64,000 nt of DNA, taken from Prosthecochloris sp. (lineage in GTDB: Bacteria > Bacteroidota > Chlorobiia > Chlorobiales > Chlorobiaceae). The notes under the pieces were generated by a model that had not been told where the DNA came from, searched no databases, and worked only from the letters and a program-made list of their open reading frames with translations. The DNA lies in contig RAZP01000055.1 in assembly GCA_004028745.1 (NCBI GenBank), positions 52,175-116,174 of the forward strand, written 5' to 3'. The translations under genes and the position numbers were made by a program. Positions 51,420-60,943 of the stretch are shown piece after piece (position 1 is the first letter of the stretch; every line of letters starts with the position of its first letter).

Positions 51420-53321
51420 TTAGAACGATACCATATAACCCAGCCGGCCAAGCCTTCCTGGCTCATAATACACAAACCGGCTTTTTGCATCTTCGAGAAG
51501 GTTTCCGGTCGTCTGAATCTCGGTATCGAAAACGTTTTCAACCGCAAAGGTAACGTATCCTTTCCAGGCTTTTACCTTGCCGGTCATGTCGAAAGCAGCA
51601 TAATTCTCAAGATCGTCTTCCCTGCCGGCAAGAATACGGCATTGCAAATCGAGATTGAAGGGCGATGTTGCATAGGAAATCCCGAATGTGTTCTGAAATT
51701 TCGGCCCCGGCTGGTAATCTTCACCGTCCGGATTTTCAGCCACAGGGTTTGCCCAGTAGCCGGCAGCAGAAAATGAGACATCTGAAAGAAAACCGTCATG
51801 GCCGGAGAAAGGATAAAGACCGAGGTTCCATTCGACGCCTTTGGTATCGAACGAGCCTGCATTGAAATAATGATACGGCCTGCCCTGTGAACGGTCGATT
51901 TCTATTTTGTCCTTGTAGGTCATGTAGAATCCTGCGACTCTGGCTGACGCATGTTCCGAATCCCACTTGAAGCCGGTCTCATATGTCCACCCCGATTCCG
52001 GCCCCAGATCCGGGTTCCCAACGACTATGCGCCCTTCGTAATACAGCTGGGTAAAGGTAGGAGCCTGAAAAGCTTTGCCTGCGTTGACAAAAAGATTCCA
52101 GTCTTCATCGACCTTCCAGGTCACCCCCGCACTCGGAAGAAACGAGTCATAGTCGGTAGTTCCTTCTTCATTATCTATAAATTGTTCACGAACTCCGAGC
52201 GTAAGGATCACCTCATCATTGAAATCCTTCTTCAACTCGGCAAAGATACCGTAATCGTCCCGGGATTTTTCGCCGTAGTTGTTTTTGTAGTCAGCAAAAC
52301 GATGCACATAGTCCGCACCTGCAATGATCTCTGTACCTTTGGAGAAAACAAAGCGGTAATCACTCTCGGCCCCATAGTTGTAGTTTAAACGCTCTTTTTC
52401 CTCATCGAACACATTATCGACGTAATCAGCTGTAATACGCTTGTCATACATACCAAAGACCTTGCTTCTGAACCGTTCGTTTTCGTATCGCAGGTCGAGA
52501 AAATGAAATGTGCTCTCCTGATCAGTCCGTTCAACCTTGCCGGAATCATAGCGATCTATAAATGCAGTCTCATACCAGGAGTATTGGTAATCGATATAGG
52601 TATCGGTGAAAGGAGAAGCATTGACATTCACCATGTACTTGTCAGTTTCACCAAGGGCGTTCGTATACTTTTTGCTGATCTGTCTTCCGACATCATCCAG
52701 TTCGCCGAGGTGTTGATACCTCAACCCAGCAGTAATACCTGGAAGACTTAAGCTTATGCCATGGTTCATCCATTCTTTGTTTCCGAATTCCATCGACGCT
52801 GTCCCACCTGTTTCCGAAACCGGTTTTTTCGTCACGATGTTGATTACTCCGGCCATTGCATCCGCACCATAAAGCGTGGAAGCCGCCCCTTTGAGCACTT
52901 CGATACGCTCGATCTGCTCAATAGGTATGCTGCTCAGGTCATACCCCTTGCTCGACGCCTGCTGGATAGGAGAACCGTTGATCAGAATAAGTTCACCATC
53001 CTCCACGCCCCTGACATACACAGAACTGTTCATCCCCTGTTTGTTGATCCCTATAGGTGCAAGCGACTTGTAACCCAGACCGCCTATTCGCCCAAGCGCT
53101 TCCATGACATTCACGGCACCTGTCTCTTTGAGCTTTTCACTGTCCGCTACAGTGACGAAACGGGAACTTTCCTTCTCCTTGACCGGGAACCGGGTAGCGG
53201 TCACAACCAGTTCATCACTGGTGTAAGAAGGCAAAATGGTGTTCTGGTTTACATTTTCAGCATAAAGCGTGTGCTGGCAGAAAACGCACATCATAAGAAA
53301 CGCAACGACTTTTTTCTTCAT
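51420..53321 (-). CDS. btuB: TonB-dependent corrinoid receptor (BtuB-like), second copy
   Basis: A 633-residue receptor from ATG 53321 with signal peptide (MKKKVVAFLMMCVFC to LYAEN). The TonB box-like DELVVTATRFP is followed by the plug motifs GLGYKSLAPIGINKQG, VYVRGVEDGELILINGSPI, IERIEVLKGAASTLYGADAMAGVINIVTKK split over strands, and a barrel ending RLGYMVSF. The frame to 53483 was not used because it puts 54 residues before the signal. A cobalamin riboswitch lies about 220 bases upstream. It is not closely similar to the 25408 receptor outside the plug, so the two may favour different corrinoids. Confidence 0.87.
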   Translation of the reverse strand: MKKKVVAFLMMCVFCQHTLYAENVNQNTILPSYTSDELVVTATRFPVKEKESSRFVTVADSEKLKETGAVNVMEALGRIGGLGYKSLAPIGINKQGMNSSVYVRGVEDGELILINGSPIQQASSKGYDLSSIPIEQIERIEVLKGAASTLYGADAMAGVINIVTKKPVSETGGTASMEFGNKEWMNHGISLSLPGITAGLRYQHLGELDDVGRQISKKYTNALGETDKYMVNVNASPFTDTYIDYQYSWYETAFIDRYDSGKVERTDQESTFHFLDLRYENERFRSKVFGMYDKRITADYVDNVFDEEKERLNYNYGAESDYRFVFSKGTEIIAGADYVHRFADYKNNYGEKSRDDYGIFAELKKDFNDEVILTLGVREQFIDNEEGTTDYDSFLPSAGVTWKVDEDWNLFVNAGKAFQAPTFTQLYYEGRIVVGNPDLGPESGWTYETGFKWDSEHASARVAGFYMTYKDKIEIDRSQGRPYHYFNAGSFDTKGVEWNLGLYPFSGHDGFLSDVSFSAAGYWANPVAENPDGEDYQPGPKFQNTFGISYATSPFNLDLQCRILAGREDDLENYAAFDMTGKVKAWKGYVTFAVENVFDTEIQTTGNLLEDAKSRFVYYEPGRLGRLGYMVSF

Positions 53322-53545
53322 GTGTTGGCCTGTTATCAGTTTTAAATAAACAACTGAACCACAGGGTTGTCTATCGGCAGTAAGCAAACAAGATGAGAGA
53401 CGTAAAACCGTCAAAGACCACAACAAGGCGCTGAAACACCAGGGACTAAAAAAACCTTGCCCCCGCAAAGACTCGCCTTTCATAAGCGGTTATCCAGTAC
53501 TGAGATGTGCTGACAGCTTTATACATCATGAACTTCATTGCCTGA

Positions 53546-53797
53546 GACTATAAACCCGTAGTCCGATTTTTATGCAAAAACATAGCTGGCAGGTCTCCTG
53601 ACTTTAGCGGCATACTTCTGTTGATAACCTTCCCACGCTTTTCCGGGCGGAAACATCGCAGTGATCATCAACAACTGATTCTTCAACACATGAGGCCATG
53701 AGTTGCAAAAACAGTAAACCGTTTTACAGTTGCGGGTACAGTGTACGAATCTCACGTACTTCCCTATTCTCCGGCTTTCAAACCGGCACCAGCTATA
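53546..53797 (-). promoter_or_regulatory. Cobalamin riboswitch 3 (upstream of second BtuB-like receptor)
   Basis: On the - strand: GGTGCCGG…GGAGAATAGGGAAG, core ACCCGCAACTGT, GGGAAGGTTATC, B12 box AGTCAGGAGACCTGCC (53588-53603), and hairpin GACTA-CGGGTTTA-TAGTC (53546-53563). The 5' half is nearly identical to riboswitches 1 and 4. A candidate promoter is weak (TATCGT near 53828). It should control the receptor and ferredoxin genes. Confidence 0.93.
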
Positions 53798-53946
53798 AAT
53801 GAAAGAACAATGTGGTGGTAGTTACGATACAAGTAACACCATAAACAAAAACATCTTGTGTCCTGACAGGCCGCGACCGCACATTCTGAAAAACTCGATA
53901 TCGCAGACCTGAAAGTTGCATTGCTGCAATCAAGACGCATAGCGAA

Positions 53947-54840
53947 TCAATGAATCGATCCTTCACCCAGTTGGCGTAGTGATTCCCCAACATGATCGCC
54001 CCAGATAGCAACATACTCATCAAATTCAGCGGTCCCCTTTAACACAGGGACACATTTTATTCCAGCCCCTGTCAATATCGATACCCATGAATCTTCCTCG
54101 TCACCGGCCATGTCATTTTTAGCATGGTCGCCAGCCACCGACATGAAGGGGAGCATATAGGCCTTTTTGATTCCCTTTTTGAGCAAAAGCTGTTTCAGCA
54201 GATCCACTTCCGGATATCCTTCTACCGTACCCACAAAGATGTTGGGGTCATCGAGCTGCAATTGAAACATCAAGGCCGCGTAAAATGCATTGGACGGATG
54301 GTGGGTACCATGCCCCATCAGCAGCACTGCGTCTTTTTTCGAACGTTCCGCCGGAATCGATGCCGTTACGGCGGCAGCGACTTTCTCCATATCTTCCCGG
54401 GTACTCATCAGGGGATACCCCAAGGTTATCTTCTCGAAGCCTCCCATTGCTCTGAAAGCACTTACGGTTCGGTGTAGATCATGAAATTCGGCACCCCCAA
54501 TGGTATGCAGAGATTGAACGGCAACATGGGTGAAGTTCTGATCCTGCATCTTGGCAAGGGCTGCTTCAGGTGAATCCAGATACTTGCCTTTCCCGGCGAG
54601 TTTTTCACGGATAATGTGAGATGTATAGGCCCAACGCACCGGTATACCGGGATACGCCTCTTTTACCTTCCTGTCAATATTCTCAAACGACACCTGTGCT
54701 GTCTTTTCGCTCGACCCGAAAGCCACCAGCAGAATCCCCTCTTTTCTTGGGCGTTCATGATCCCCGGCAGCAAAGCCATCCATAGTGATAAGACAAAACA
54801 CGGCAAACAACGCAACAGCGCTTGTTTTTACCAACATCAT
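53947..54840 (-). CDS. cbiK: Sirohydrochlorin cobaltochelatase CbiK, periplasmic type (CbiKP-like)
   Basis: A 297-residue CbiK-family chelatase with a clear signal peptide (residues 1-24, MMLVKTSAVALF to GFAAGD). The fold motifs are present: ILLVAFGSSEKTA, HVAVQSLHTIGGAEFHDL, LLMGHGTHHPSNAFYAAL (metal His) and MSVAGDHAKNDMAGD (second metal His). Desulfovibrio has a comparable exported CbiK (CbiKP) whose job is debated. An exported chelatase cannot serve the cytoplasmic corrin pathway directly. It may handle metal or metal-tetrapyrrole in the periplasm. It is the last gene of the cbi operon, 53 bases after a cytoplasmic CbiK. Confidence 0.85.
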   Translation of the reverse strand: MMLVKTSAVALFAVFCLITMDGFAAGDHERPRKEGILLVAFGSSEKTAQVSFENIDRKVKEAYPGIPVRWAYTSHIIREKLAGKGKYLDSPEAALAKMQDQNFTHVAVQSLHTIGGAEFHDLHRTVSAFRAMGGFEKITLGYPLMSTREDMEKVAAAVTASIPAERSKKDAVLLMGHGTHHPSNAFYAALMFQLQLDDPNIFVGTVEGYPEVDLLKQLLLKKGIKKAYMLPFMSVAGDHAKNDMAGDEEDSWVSILTGAGIKCVPVLKGTAEFDEYVAIWGDHVGESLRQLGEGSIH

Positions 54841-54893
54841 CCCAATTCTCCAGTTTTTTTAGTTTACAAAGCCCGCAATACAAGAAAGAACCG

Positions 54894-55874
54894 TCACACT
54901 CCCTGCCTGGTCACCGCGGTTTCTCCCGAAGCAATCACTTTCCCGGAACCGAGGCTGATACCATTGTCATCGGCGGCTTCCTGAATTCTTCTGGCAAAAA
55001 TCTGCGCAAAATCATCATTGGAACCCAATCCTTCCATAACCACATCTACATGAATACCAAGTGATTCTATTTTGCTTTTCCATGAATCAGGATCCCGATT
55101 GTTCATGTCATTGTGTGCATGGTCACCGGCAGTGATCATAAACGGTTTCAGCAGCACCTTCTTCACAGAATCCTTTCTCAATGTTTCAACAATTTCATCG
55201 ATCCCCGGATACCCCTCAACCATACCTATATGGATATCCGCATCGGGATAGGTGTCTCTGGCAGTCTTTTGTGTTTCGAAAAAAGCACCTGATGAAAAAA
55301 AATCATTACCGTGACCAACATAAACCAGTGACGCATTCAATGCCCTTGCTTTCATGATATCCGTCCCCAAAGCCTGTATAACCTCCTGTATGTCATCCGT
55401 GTAACTGTGCTCGATGCCGTACGTGCCCAAAGTCGGACGTGACAGAACAACCTTTTCAAACGGCGCCCATGCCCGTTTTACTGTCTTGATTGATTGCAGC
55501 GCCCTGGTATAGGATTGTAAATCTTCGTACTGCTCCCCATGATAGATGTGGGTAGGTTGAACAATAACGGTACGGTAGTTCTGATCCTGCAAATTCCCGA
55601 TCGCGCCCAGAAAACTTTGAGCATACATAAATTCTTCAGCCACTCCCTGCTCAAACCATTGTTCAGGATTCTTTCTTCTCGACGACCAGATAGTCCTTAT
55701 TTTGTTCGAGGTAAAACATATTCTTGTTTCGATTTCAGGGAACTGTTGCTGAACCTGTTTTTTAATGTTATCCAGGGACGGTAAAGCTGAAGGATAACTT
55801 GTCCCGAAATGAGCCAGCAGAATTGCTTTCTTGTTGATCTGTCTTCGTACTTTATTTTTTCCCCCCATAATCAA
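54894..55874 (-). CDS. cbiK: Sirohydrochlorin cobaltochelatase CbiK, cytoplasmic type
   Basis: A 326-residue CbiK family protein without a signal peptide; a basic N-terminus (KNKVRRQINKK) precedes the first strand AILLAHFGTSYP. The catalytic His residues are in VYVGHGNDF and ITAGDHAHNDM, and VVQPTHIYHGEQYEDL is the family substrate loop (VIVQPTHIYHGEQ here). It inserts Co(II) into sirohydrochlorin, the first committed step of the early-cobalt B12 route, matching CbiL, which uses cobalt-precorrin-2. It follows cbiD by 84 bases in the cbi operon. Confidence 0.9.
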   Translation of the reverse strand: MIMGGKNKVRRQINKKAILLAHFGTSYPSALPSLDNIKKQVQQQFPEIETRICFTSNKIRTIWSSRRKNPEQWFEQGVAEEFMYAQSFLGAIGNLQDQNYRTVIVQPTHIYHGEQYEDLQSYTRALQSIKTVKRAWAPFEKVVLSRPTLGTYGIEHSYTDDIQEVIQALGTDIMKARALNASLVYVGHGNDFFSSGAFFETQKTARDTYPDADIHIGMVEGYPGIDEIVETLRKDSVKKVLLKPFMITAGDHAHNDMNNRDPDSWKSKIESLGIHVDVVMEGLGSNDDFAQIFARRIQEAADDNGISLGSGKVIASGETAVTRQGV

Positions 55875-55958
55875 AATGTTGTTTTGCTCTTATGTTGACG
55901 CAAATTGTCCCGGCCCGGCCTGGATGTTCAAACAATCAATGGTTCACTGTTATCAGGG

Positions 55959-57071
55959 CTATGCCGGGTGATCTTCCAAAGAGTTCCGGGTGACACAGCT
56001 TCCCGCCATGTTCATGAGCACAAAAGTAAGCTGCATTCCGGGAACAAGCCGGCTGCATACCCGGTAGCACTCTCTGGACAACTCTCGATACAAAGGCTCT
56101 TCTTTCCTGAAAGGAATAATCTCCGTAATATTTCTTATCAGGGTAACGTCGAGTACTTTCCTGCAAGTATCACTGTCGTATCCGGCTTTTTCTGCAAGAC
56201 CTGCTATAAAATCCCGGTTCACCGGCACGTTCCTGCTTGAAGTGTCCAGCTCCCCTTGAGCCAGCTTTGTTGCTTTCGCCAACATAACCCCTGCCGAAAC
56301 CTTCTCAAAAGAGCCGTACTCCCGGATCATTTCCAGTGTTTTTCCAATACGGTTGCCGTAATGTATAAATGCCATATCGGGCAGTTCAGGATAGAGCCTT
56401 TTGAGAATTTTTTCACTTCTGCCTCCTGACGTTATCGCCACCTCCCGGCATCCATTATGCAAAGCAACCTGCAGGGCGCACCTGATACTCTCGATATACG
56501 CCTCTCCAGAATAAGGAACGACGATACCGCTTGTTCCGATAATTGATAAACCACCAACCACTCCCACTTTTTCGTTCATCGTTTTTTTCGCAACCTGTCT
56601 TCCGCCGGGCACCGACAAGGTAACGGCAACGCCTCCTTCAACCTGAAACTTCTCCAGTAATGACCGCGCCGCATTCATTATCATATGCCTCGGCACAGGA
56701 TTTACTGCGGGCTCACCTACCCGAACACCGAGCCCGGAAAGAGTGACCTTGCCAACACCGTCTCCCTGCAAAAAAAGAACTTCACCATGAGCAAGGTTTT
56801 CCATAAGCCTCACTTCACTGCGTATTATCAAACCATTGGTGACATCCGGATCATCTCCTGCATCTTTTCGCACACCACAGAGAGCAATGTCAGAAGTCAC
56901 CACACACTCTTCAATCACAAAGTCAACACAGCCTCCGGACGGCAGTGTGATTTTCACAGACTCCTGAGGTTCCTGTGTCAACAATGCTTTGAGGGCTGCT
57001 GTCGTTGCTGCAGTTGCGCACGAACCTGTTGTATAACCGTACCTCATCTGCCGGGATTTAACGCTCCACAT
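55959..57071 (-). CDS. cbiD: Cobalt-precorrin-5B (C1)-methyltransferase CbiD
   Basis: About 370 residues. CbiD methylates C1 of cobalt-precorrin-5B in the anaerobic route and has no counterpart in the aerobic one, so it defines the pathway here. The N-terminal MRYGYTTGSCATAATTAALKAL block is the family hallmark (split by the SAM site), followed by IIGTSGIVVPYSGEAY, VAITSGGRSEK and MAFIHYGNRIG. Starts: ATG 57071 is used; a TTG at 57095 and an ATG at 57047 (after the cbiJ stop) are alternatives. The gene overlaps the end of cbiJ slightly. Confidence 0.92.
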   Translation of the reverse strand: MWSVKSRQMRYGYTTGSCATAATTAALKALLTQEPQESVKITLPSGGCVDFVIEECVVTSDIALCGVRKDAGDDPDVTNGLIIRSEVRLMENLAHGEVLFLQGDGVGKVTLSGLGVRVGEPAVNPVPRHMIMNAARSLLEKFQVEGGVAVTLSVPGGRQVAKKTMNEKVGVVGGLSIIGTSGIVVPYSGEAYIESIRCALQVALHNGCREVAITSGGRSEKILKRLYPELPDMAFIHYGNRIGKTLEMIREYGSFEKVSAGVMLAKATKLAQGELDTSSRNVPVNRDFIAGLAEKAGYDSDTCRKVLDVTLIRNITEIIPFRKEEPLYRELSRECYRVCSRLVPGMQLTFVLMNMAGSCVTRNSLEDHPA

Positions 57072-57843
57072 GATAAATCCGGCCGATTCTGTCAATTTCC
57101 CTGTTTAATTCGGCTCCGGTTGTTACCGTGATAAAAGATTCAGGCAGCAAGGGACGTTTTACAACAACCACACGAATGCCGCAAGTCATGGCCGCCTTGA
57201 TCTTAACAGGTAAAAAACCCGATGTACCGCTTTCTTTTACCAGCAAACAGTCAATACCGTATGCCGTAATAATCCGCCGCTCTTCTTCAAGGAGACCGGA
57301 AGGTCTTAAAAGAATAAGATCACCCGTAGGAAAACCCTGTTTATTTGCAGAGATAACCGATTGGCCGGAAGGCAAAATTCTGATCTTCATCTCATGCCCA
57401 CTCCAGTAGGGTTTCAACAGCTCTATAGTCTGTACACCGGTCATGGCCAGAACCCTTTGCGGTCTCAGGGCTTTCAATAGGTCGACCGCTTCGGGAAAAC
57501 TGTTCGCATAGTATACACTGCTGCTGTGAACTGCCTCTTCAGGAATCTCATAGGTACGCTCAAACCTGATGACAGGCAAAGAAAGCCGCAAACAAACTCC
57601 GGCAATGGTTTCATGAAGAAGGGAAGCAAAAGGATGCGCAGCGTCAATGATAACAGTTACGTTCCTTCGTTTGAAAAAGACCTCCATTTGCTCTTCATCA
57701 AGAACCCCGGAACGGTATTCACCGCACTTCATAAAGAACGGTTCGATCTCTGTTTTCGTAGAATAGAGATACTCCGCCGCCCTTTTATCCAGAAACCGGG
57801 CAACCAGTTTGCCTTCCGTTGTCCCCCCGAAAACCACAATCAT
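57058..57843 (-). CDS. cbiJ: Cobalt-precorrin-6A reductase CbiJ (CobK family)
   Basis: A 261-residue Rossmann-type reductase that reduces (cobalt-)precorrin-6A with a nicotinamide cofactor. VVFGGTTEGKLVARFL (residues 3-18) is the typical N-terminus. VIIDAAHPFASLLHETI and VIRFERTYEIP are diagnostic for CobK/CbiJ; MTGVQTIELLKPYW and LLVKESGTSGFLPVKI belong to the second lobe. Its ATG overlaps the stop of the cbiGF fusion by 4 bases. Length is normal. Confidence 0.92.
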   Translation of the reverse strand: MIVVFGGTTEGKLVARFLDKRAAEYLYSTKTEIEPFFMKCGEYRSGVLDEEQMEVFFKRRNVTVIIDAAHPFASLLHETIAGVCLRLSLPVIRFERTYEIPEEAVHSSSVYYANSFPEAVDLLKALRPQRVLAMTGVQTIELLKPYWSGHEMKIRILPSGQSVISANKQGFPTGDLILLRPSGLLEEERRIITAYGIDCLLVKESGTSGFLPVKIKAAMTCGIRVVVVKRPLLPESFITVTTGAELNREIDRIGRIYHVER

Positions 57844-59735
57844 AATTCATCACCTTCATGTGTACTCGAAACATGCCTGAAGCCGTGTGAAAAGGAGGGA
57901 TCATAGAGTTTTGACCTGCTCCCCCTCGCTCCTACCGATTCCCCGACGACAATAAGGATCGTCCGTGTTTTTCCACTTTGTTTGACCAGGGCCGCAAGCT
58001 CGGCAAGCGCCCCCCGCCATATCTGTTCATCATCCCAGGTCAGCCGGTAACAAACCGCCACCGGAGTAGATGGATCATAGTGACAAAGCAATTCCTCCTG
58101 AACCTCTTTCGCCCACCCGGCACTGAGGTAAAGGCATATAGTTGCCTGAGACCGGGCAAGCTCACATAGAGCTTCTTTTTCCGGGACAGGAGTTCTTCCG
58201 TTGAAACGCGTGAGGATTACCGTCTGTACTTTTTCAGGGACAGTGAATTGCGACTTAAGCGCTGCAGCGGCAGCCTGAAAGGATGACACCCCCGGAACAA
58301 CGCAGTAGTCCATGCCGTTAGACTCAAAATAGGTCATCTGCTCGTGGACAGCACCGTATATCGAAGGATCTCCGGTATGTAGCCTGACGATAAATTTGCC
58401 CTGCCGGTAAAACTCGTCGATCAGTAAAAACTGTTCTTCAAGGGTCATGGATGCGGAACTTCTGACCTCTGCGCCGGGCTTGGCATAGTGCGTGAGTTTC
58501 TCAGGCACGAGGCTTCCTGCATAAAGAATAAGATCAGCGGTCTCCAGATAATGTTTTCCCTTGACTGTGACCAGTTCCGGATCACCAGGCCCCGCACCGA
58601 CAATGGCAATACGCCCTTTGCGAACAACTGCCCTGTCCATACCGACCGCAACAGTATAATGCCTGGGGTTATCTCCGGCGAAGCCCGGCAGAGCAACCTT
58701 CTCCTTTTCAACAACCCATTTGCTCTCTCCCGCAAGCAGCGCTGCTGAAGCTTCCGCCACGCTGTGGACACCAACTTTCCGGTAAACGGTTTCGGAAGGA
58801 TTAGGTACCCCTTCAACACTTTCGAGAAGTTTCGCTGTAAACCCATGCAAAGGAATACCGAGCTTCTCAGATGCAAGCCTGAAAGCCTTTTCCTGCGTCT
58901 TAAAATCAACCGTACCGAGAGCTTTGAGAGAGAGAGGTGAAAGCCCTTGTTTTCCCATCTCTTCGATGAACGATGCAACAAACGCTTCAGGATCGATATT
59001 CTTTTCGCAGCCAAGTCCCGCGCACAGCACTTTCGGACGATAGAAAAAAGACGGAACCGGCGCGGAAAAGATGCGTGGCGTCACGGCAAGCAGCAGGCTG
59101 CATGCGGTAAAATCAATTTCTTCATAGTCATAAACAATCGAGACAAAATGCGCTTTACTCTGCTCGAGATAATCAGTTTGTTCGTCCCTTGTCTCAAGCA
59201 GCAGCACCGTCGGCTCATGATTGACAAATATCGACATGGCTCCGGCAAGCGACTGTTGCGTCTTTCCGGGAACAAACTCCATTGTCCATCCCTGCTCACG
59301 GCCAAGAATATCGAGGTTCCACAACCCCTGCACATCACTCGATGTGGTAATCACCGGACGGGCACCGATTAAACGGGCAACCAGCCCGGCCAGTTCGTTA
59401 CCTCCCCCGACATGTCCGGACAGCACCGGTTGAACAAACACACCTCTTTCATCGCAATTGACGACCGCGGGGTCGGAATATTTATCCTGGATAACAGGCG
59501 CTATAGCGCGGACGCATATACCGAGCGCACCGATAAAAATGAAAGCATCGTAGCGGTTAAAATTATCACGGGTGTATTCAACAACTCCCGTAACCTTATT
59601 TGCTCCTTCAGCTTTGCGGGACGAGAAAATGCCGACTTTAAAACCGGCCGCTGTTTCAAGCTGCCGTTTCAGACAACGAGCCAGCAAAACGCCGCTGTTT
59701 GAAGAAGCCAGAATCGCCACAGTCTGCATAGTCAT
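57840..59735 (-). CDS. cbiGF: CbiG-CbiF fusion: cobalt-precorrin-5A hydrolase and precorrin-4 C11-methyltransferase
   Basis: A 631-residue bifunctional enzyme. Residues 1 to about 370 are CbiG: FIFIGALGICVRAIAPVI, NCDERGVFVQPVLSGHVGG, ITTSSDVQGLWNLD and the C-terminal CbiG domain with GLGCEKNIDPE and HGFTAKLLESVEGVPNPSETV around it. From about 375 to 610 it is CbiF: IAIVGAGPGDPELVTVKG, ILYAGSLVPEKL, LHTGDPSIYGAVHEQM and VVPGVSSFQAAAA. CbiF adds the C11 methyl and CbiG then opens the lactone with loss of acetaldehyde, so the fusion links late steps. The ATG overlaps the cbiET stop. Confidence 0.92.
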   Translation of the reverse strand: MTMQTVAILASSNSGVLLARCLKRQLETAAGFKVGIFSSRKAEGANKVTGVVEYTRDNFNRYDAFIFIGALGICVRAIAPVIQDKYSDPAVVNCDERGVFVQPVLSGHVGGGNELAGLVARLIGARPVITTSSDVQGLWNLDILGREQGWTMEFVPGKTQQSLAGAMSIFVNHEPTVLLLETRDEQTDYLEQSKAHFVSIVYDYEEIDFTACSLLLAVTPRIFSAPVPSFFYRPKVLCAGLGCEKNIDPEAFVASFIEEMGKQGLSPLSLKALGTVDFKTQEKAFRLASEKLGIPLHGFTAKLLESVEGVPNPSETVYRKVGVHSVAEASAALLAGESKWVVEKEKVALPGFAGDNPRHYTVAVGMDRAVVRKGRIAIVGAGPGDPELVTVKGKHYLETADLILYAGSLVPEKLTHYAKPGAEVRSSASMTLEEQFLLIDEFYRQGKFIVRLHTGDPSIYGAVHEQMTYFESNGMDYCVVPGVSSFQAAAAALKSQFTVPEKVQTVILTRFNGRTPVPEKEALCELARSQATICLYLSAGWAKEVQEELLCHYDPSTPVAVCYRLTWDDEQIWRGALAELAALVKQSGKTRTILIVVGESVGARGSRSKLYDPSFSHGFRHVSSTHEGDEL

Positions 59736-60943
59736 GATTTCTTTGTTTTTTCCACTGCAGCGACTGTAATCGGATTGTACCCATCTACTGCAATCGTCAT
59801 ATCCTCAAAAATCCTGTAGCTGCATTTTCCCGCATGCTCATGAAATTGCTCAAGACTTTCACGCTGTACAGCATTGATAACAATCCGTCCACCATCGGAA
59901 AGGAACGGATCGATACAGGCAAGCATTTCTTCAAGGCGCCCGCCGTGCCCTCCGACAAACACCGCGTCAACCTGCCCCTGCGCACCGGTGTATTCGGTGT
60001 GGTTCTGCAGGAAAAAATCACCCATTACCATACGAATACCGGGAGCACCCCATTTCCTGCTGTTGCGTTCGAGAAAAGCGGAACACTCATTCCGTTTTTC
60101 AAAAGCCGTGATGTCTATCCGTGGAAACCGAAGTCTCGCTTCGATTGAAACCGAACCCGTGCAAAACCCGACATCCCAGAAATTCCTTGCATTTACAAGA
60201 TCAAGCCGGGCAAGTGTAACCATACGAACAGGCATCTTGGTTATCATGTTGGGGCGCCCCGGCAAACCTTCGAATTTTTCATCCGGAATCCCGAAATGCC
60301 GCATATGAGGTCTGAAAGCACGCAGGATAACACAGCTCAGCTCATGAAATCTACGCCGGCAGGCATCTTCGAGAGTGTATTCGGAAACATGTTCTTTTAC
60401 ACCGCCAAGCGCCTCCCCTACAATCATGGAATATTTCGAAAAGCCGAATTCAAGCATTCGCTTGGCAATAGCTGCAGGGCCTTTCTGTCTGTCCGTCAGC
60501 ACCCCGATCAATTTCCCGCCTTCTATCAGGGCGCAGTCAAGCTCACTCCAATCTCTCCCCGTAAGCGAGGCATGCCGCATCGATTGATATGGCATTCTGC
60601 AGCGATGTGCCAGCAGTTGCAGACTGTGAAACGATGGGTAGTAAGCATAAACAGCATCAGGAAAAGCTTTCTGCAATGTCGCACCGAACCCGTAAAAAAG
60701 AGGGTCGCCTGAAGTGAATGCCAGAACAGGCCCCGGCTCATCACTGAAAGCCTTCAGTACATCTCCGATAGGCGGCTTGATCGTTATCCACCTGCTGCCT
60801 TCGGGCAGCATGCGGGCAACAATCTTTCTGTGACGCTCACCGCCTGCAAACACCCTGTGCTTTTTTACAGCCTGCATGGCTTCTTGCGTCAATCTCGGTT
60901 CAGGATTATCAGTCAATCCGATAACGGTAATGCAGTCAGACAT
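59732..60943 (-). CDS. cbiET: CbiET: cobalt-precorrin-7 C5- and precorrin-6B C15-methyltransferase (CobL type)
   Basis: A 403-residue fusion. Residues 1 to about 205 are the CbiE tetrapyrrole methylase (ITVIGLTDNPEPRL, VFAGGERHRKIV, FTSGDPLFYGFGATL, YPSFHSLQLLAHRC). From about 225 onward comes CbiT (MITKMPVRMVTLARLDL, VNARNFWDVGFCTGSVSIEA, DAVFVGGHGGRLEEML, INAVQRESL). In the CbiT SAM motif G-x-G-x-G the usual D(I/V)GAGTGS reads DVGFCTGS, a substitution worth noting. Together the two domains methylate C5 and C15 and decarboxylate the C12 acetate. The start overlaps the cbiHC end by 8 bases. Confidence 0.9.
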   Translation of the reverse strand: MSDCITVIGLTDNPEPRLTQEAMQAVKKHRVFAGGERHRKIVARMLPEGSRWITIKPPIGDVLKAFSDEPGPVLAFTSGDPLFYGFGATLQKAFPDAVYAYYPSFHSLQLLAHRCRMPYQSMRHASLTGRDWSELDCALIEGGKLIGVLTDRQKGPAAIAKRMLEFGFSKYSMIVGEALGGVKEHVSEYTLEDACRRRFHELSCVILRAFRPHMRHFGIPDEKFEGLPGRPNMITKMPVRMVTLARLDLVNARNFWDVGFCTGSVSIEARLRFPRIDITAFEKRNECSAFLERNSRKWGAPGIRMVMGDFFLQNHTEYTGAQGQVDAVFVGGHGGRLEEMLACIDPFLSDGGRIVINAVQRESLEQFHEHAGKCSYRIFEDMTIAVDGYNPITVAAVEKTKKS

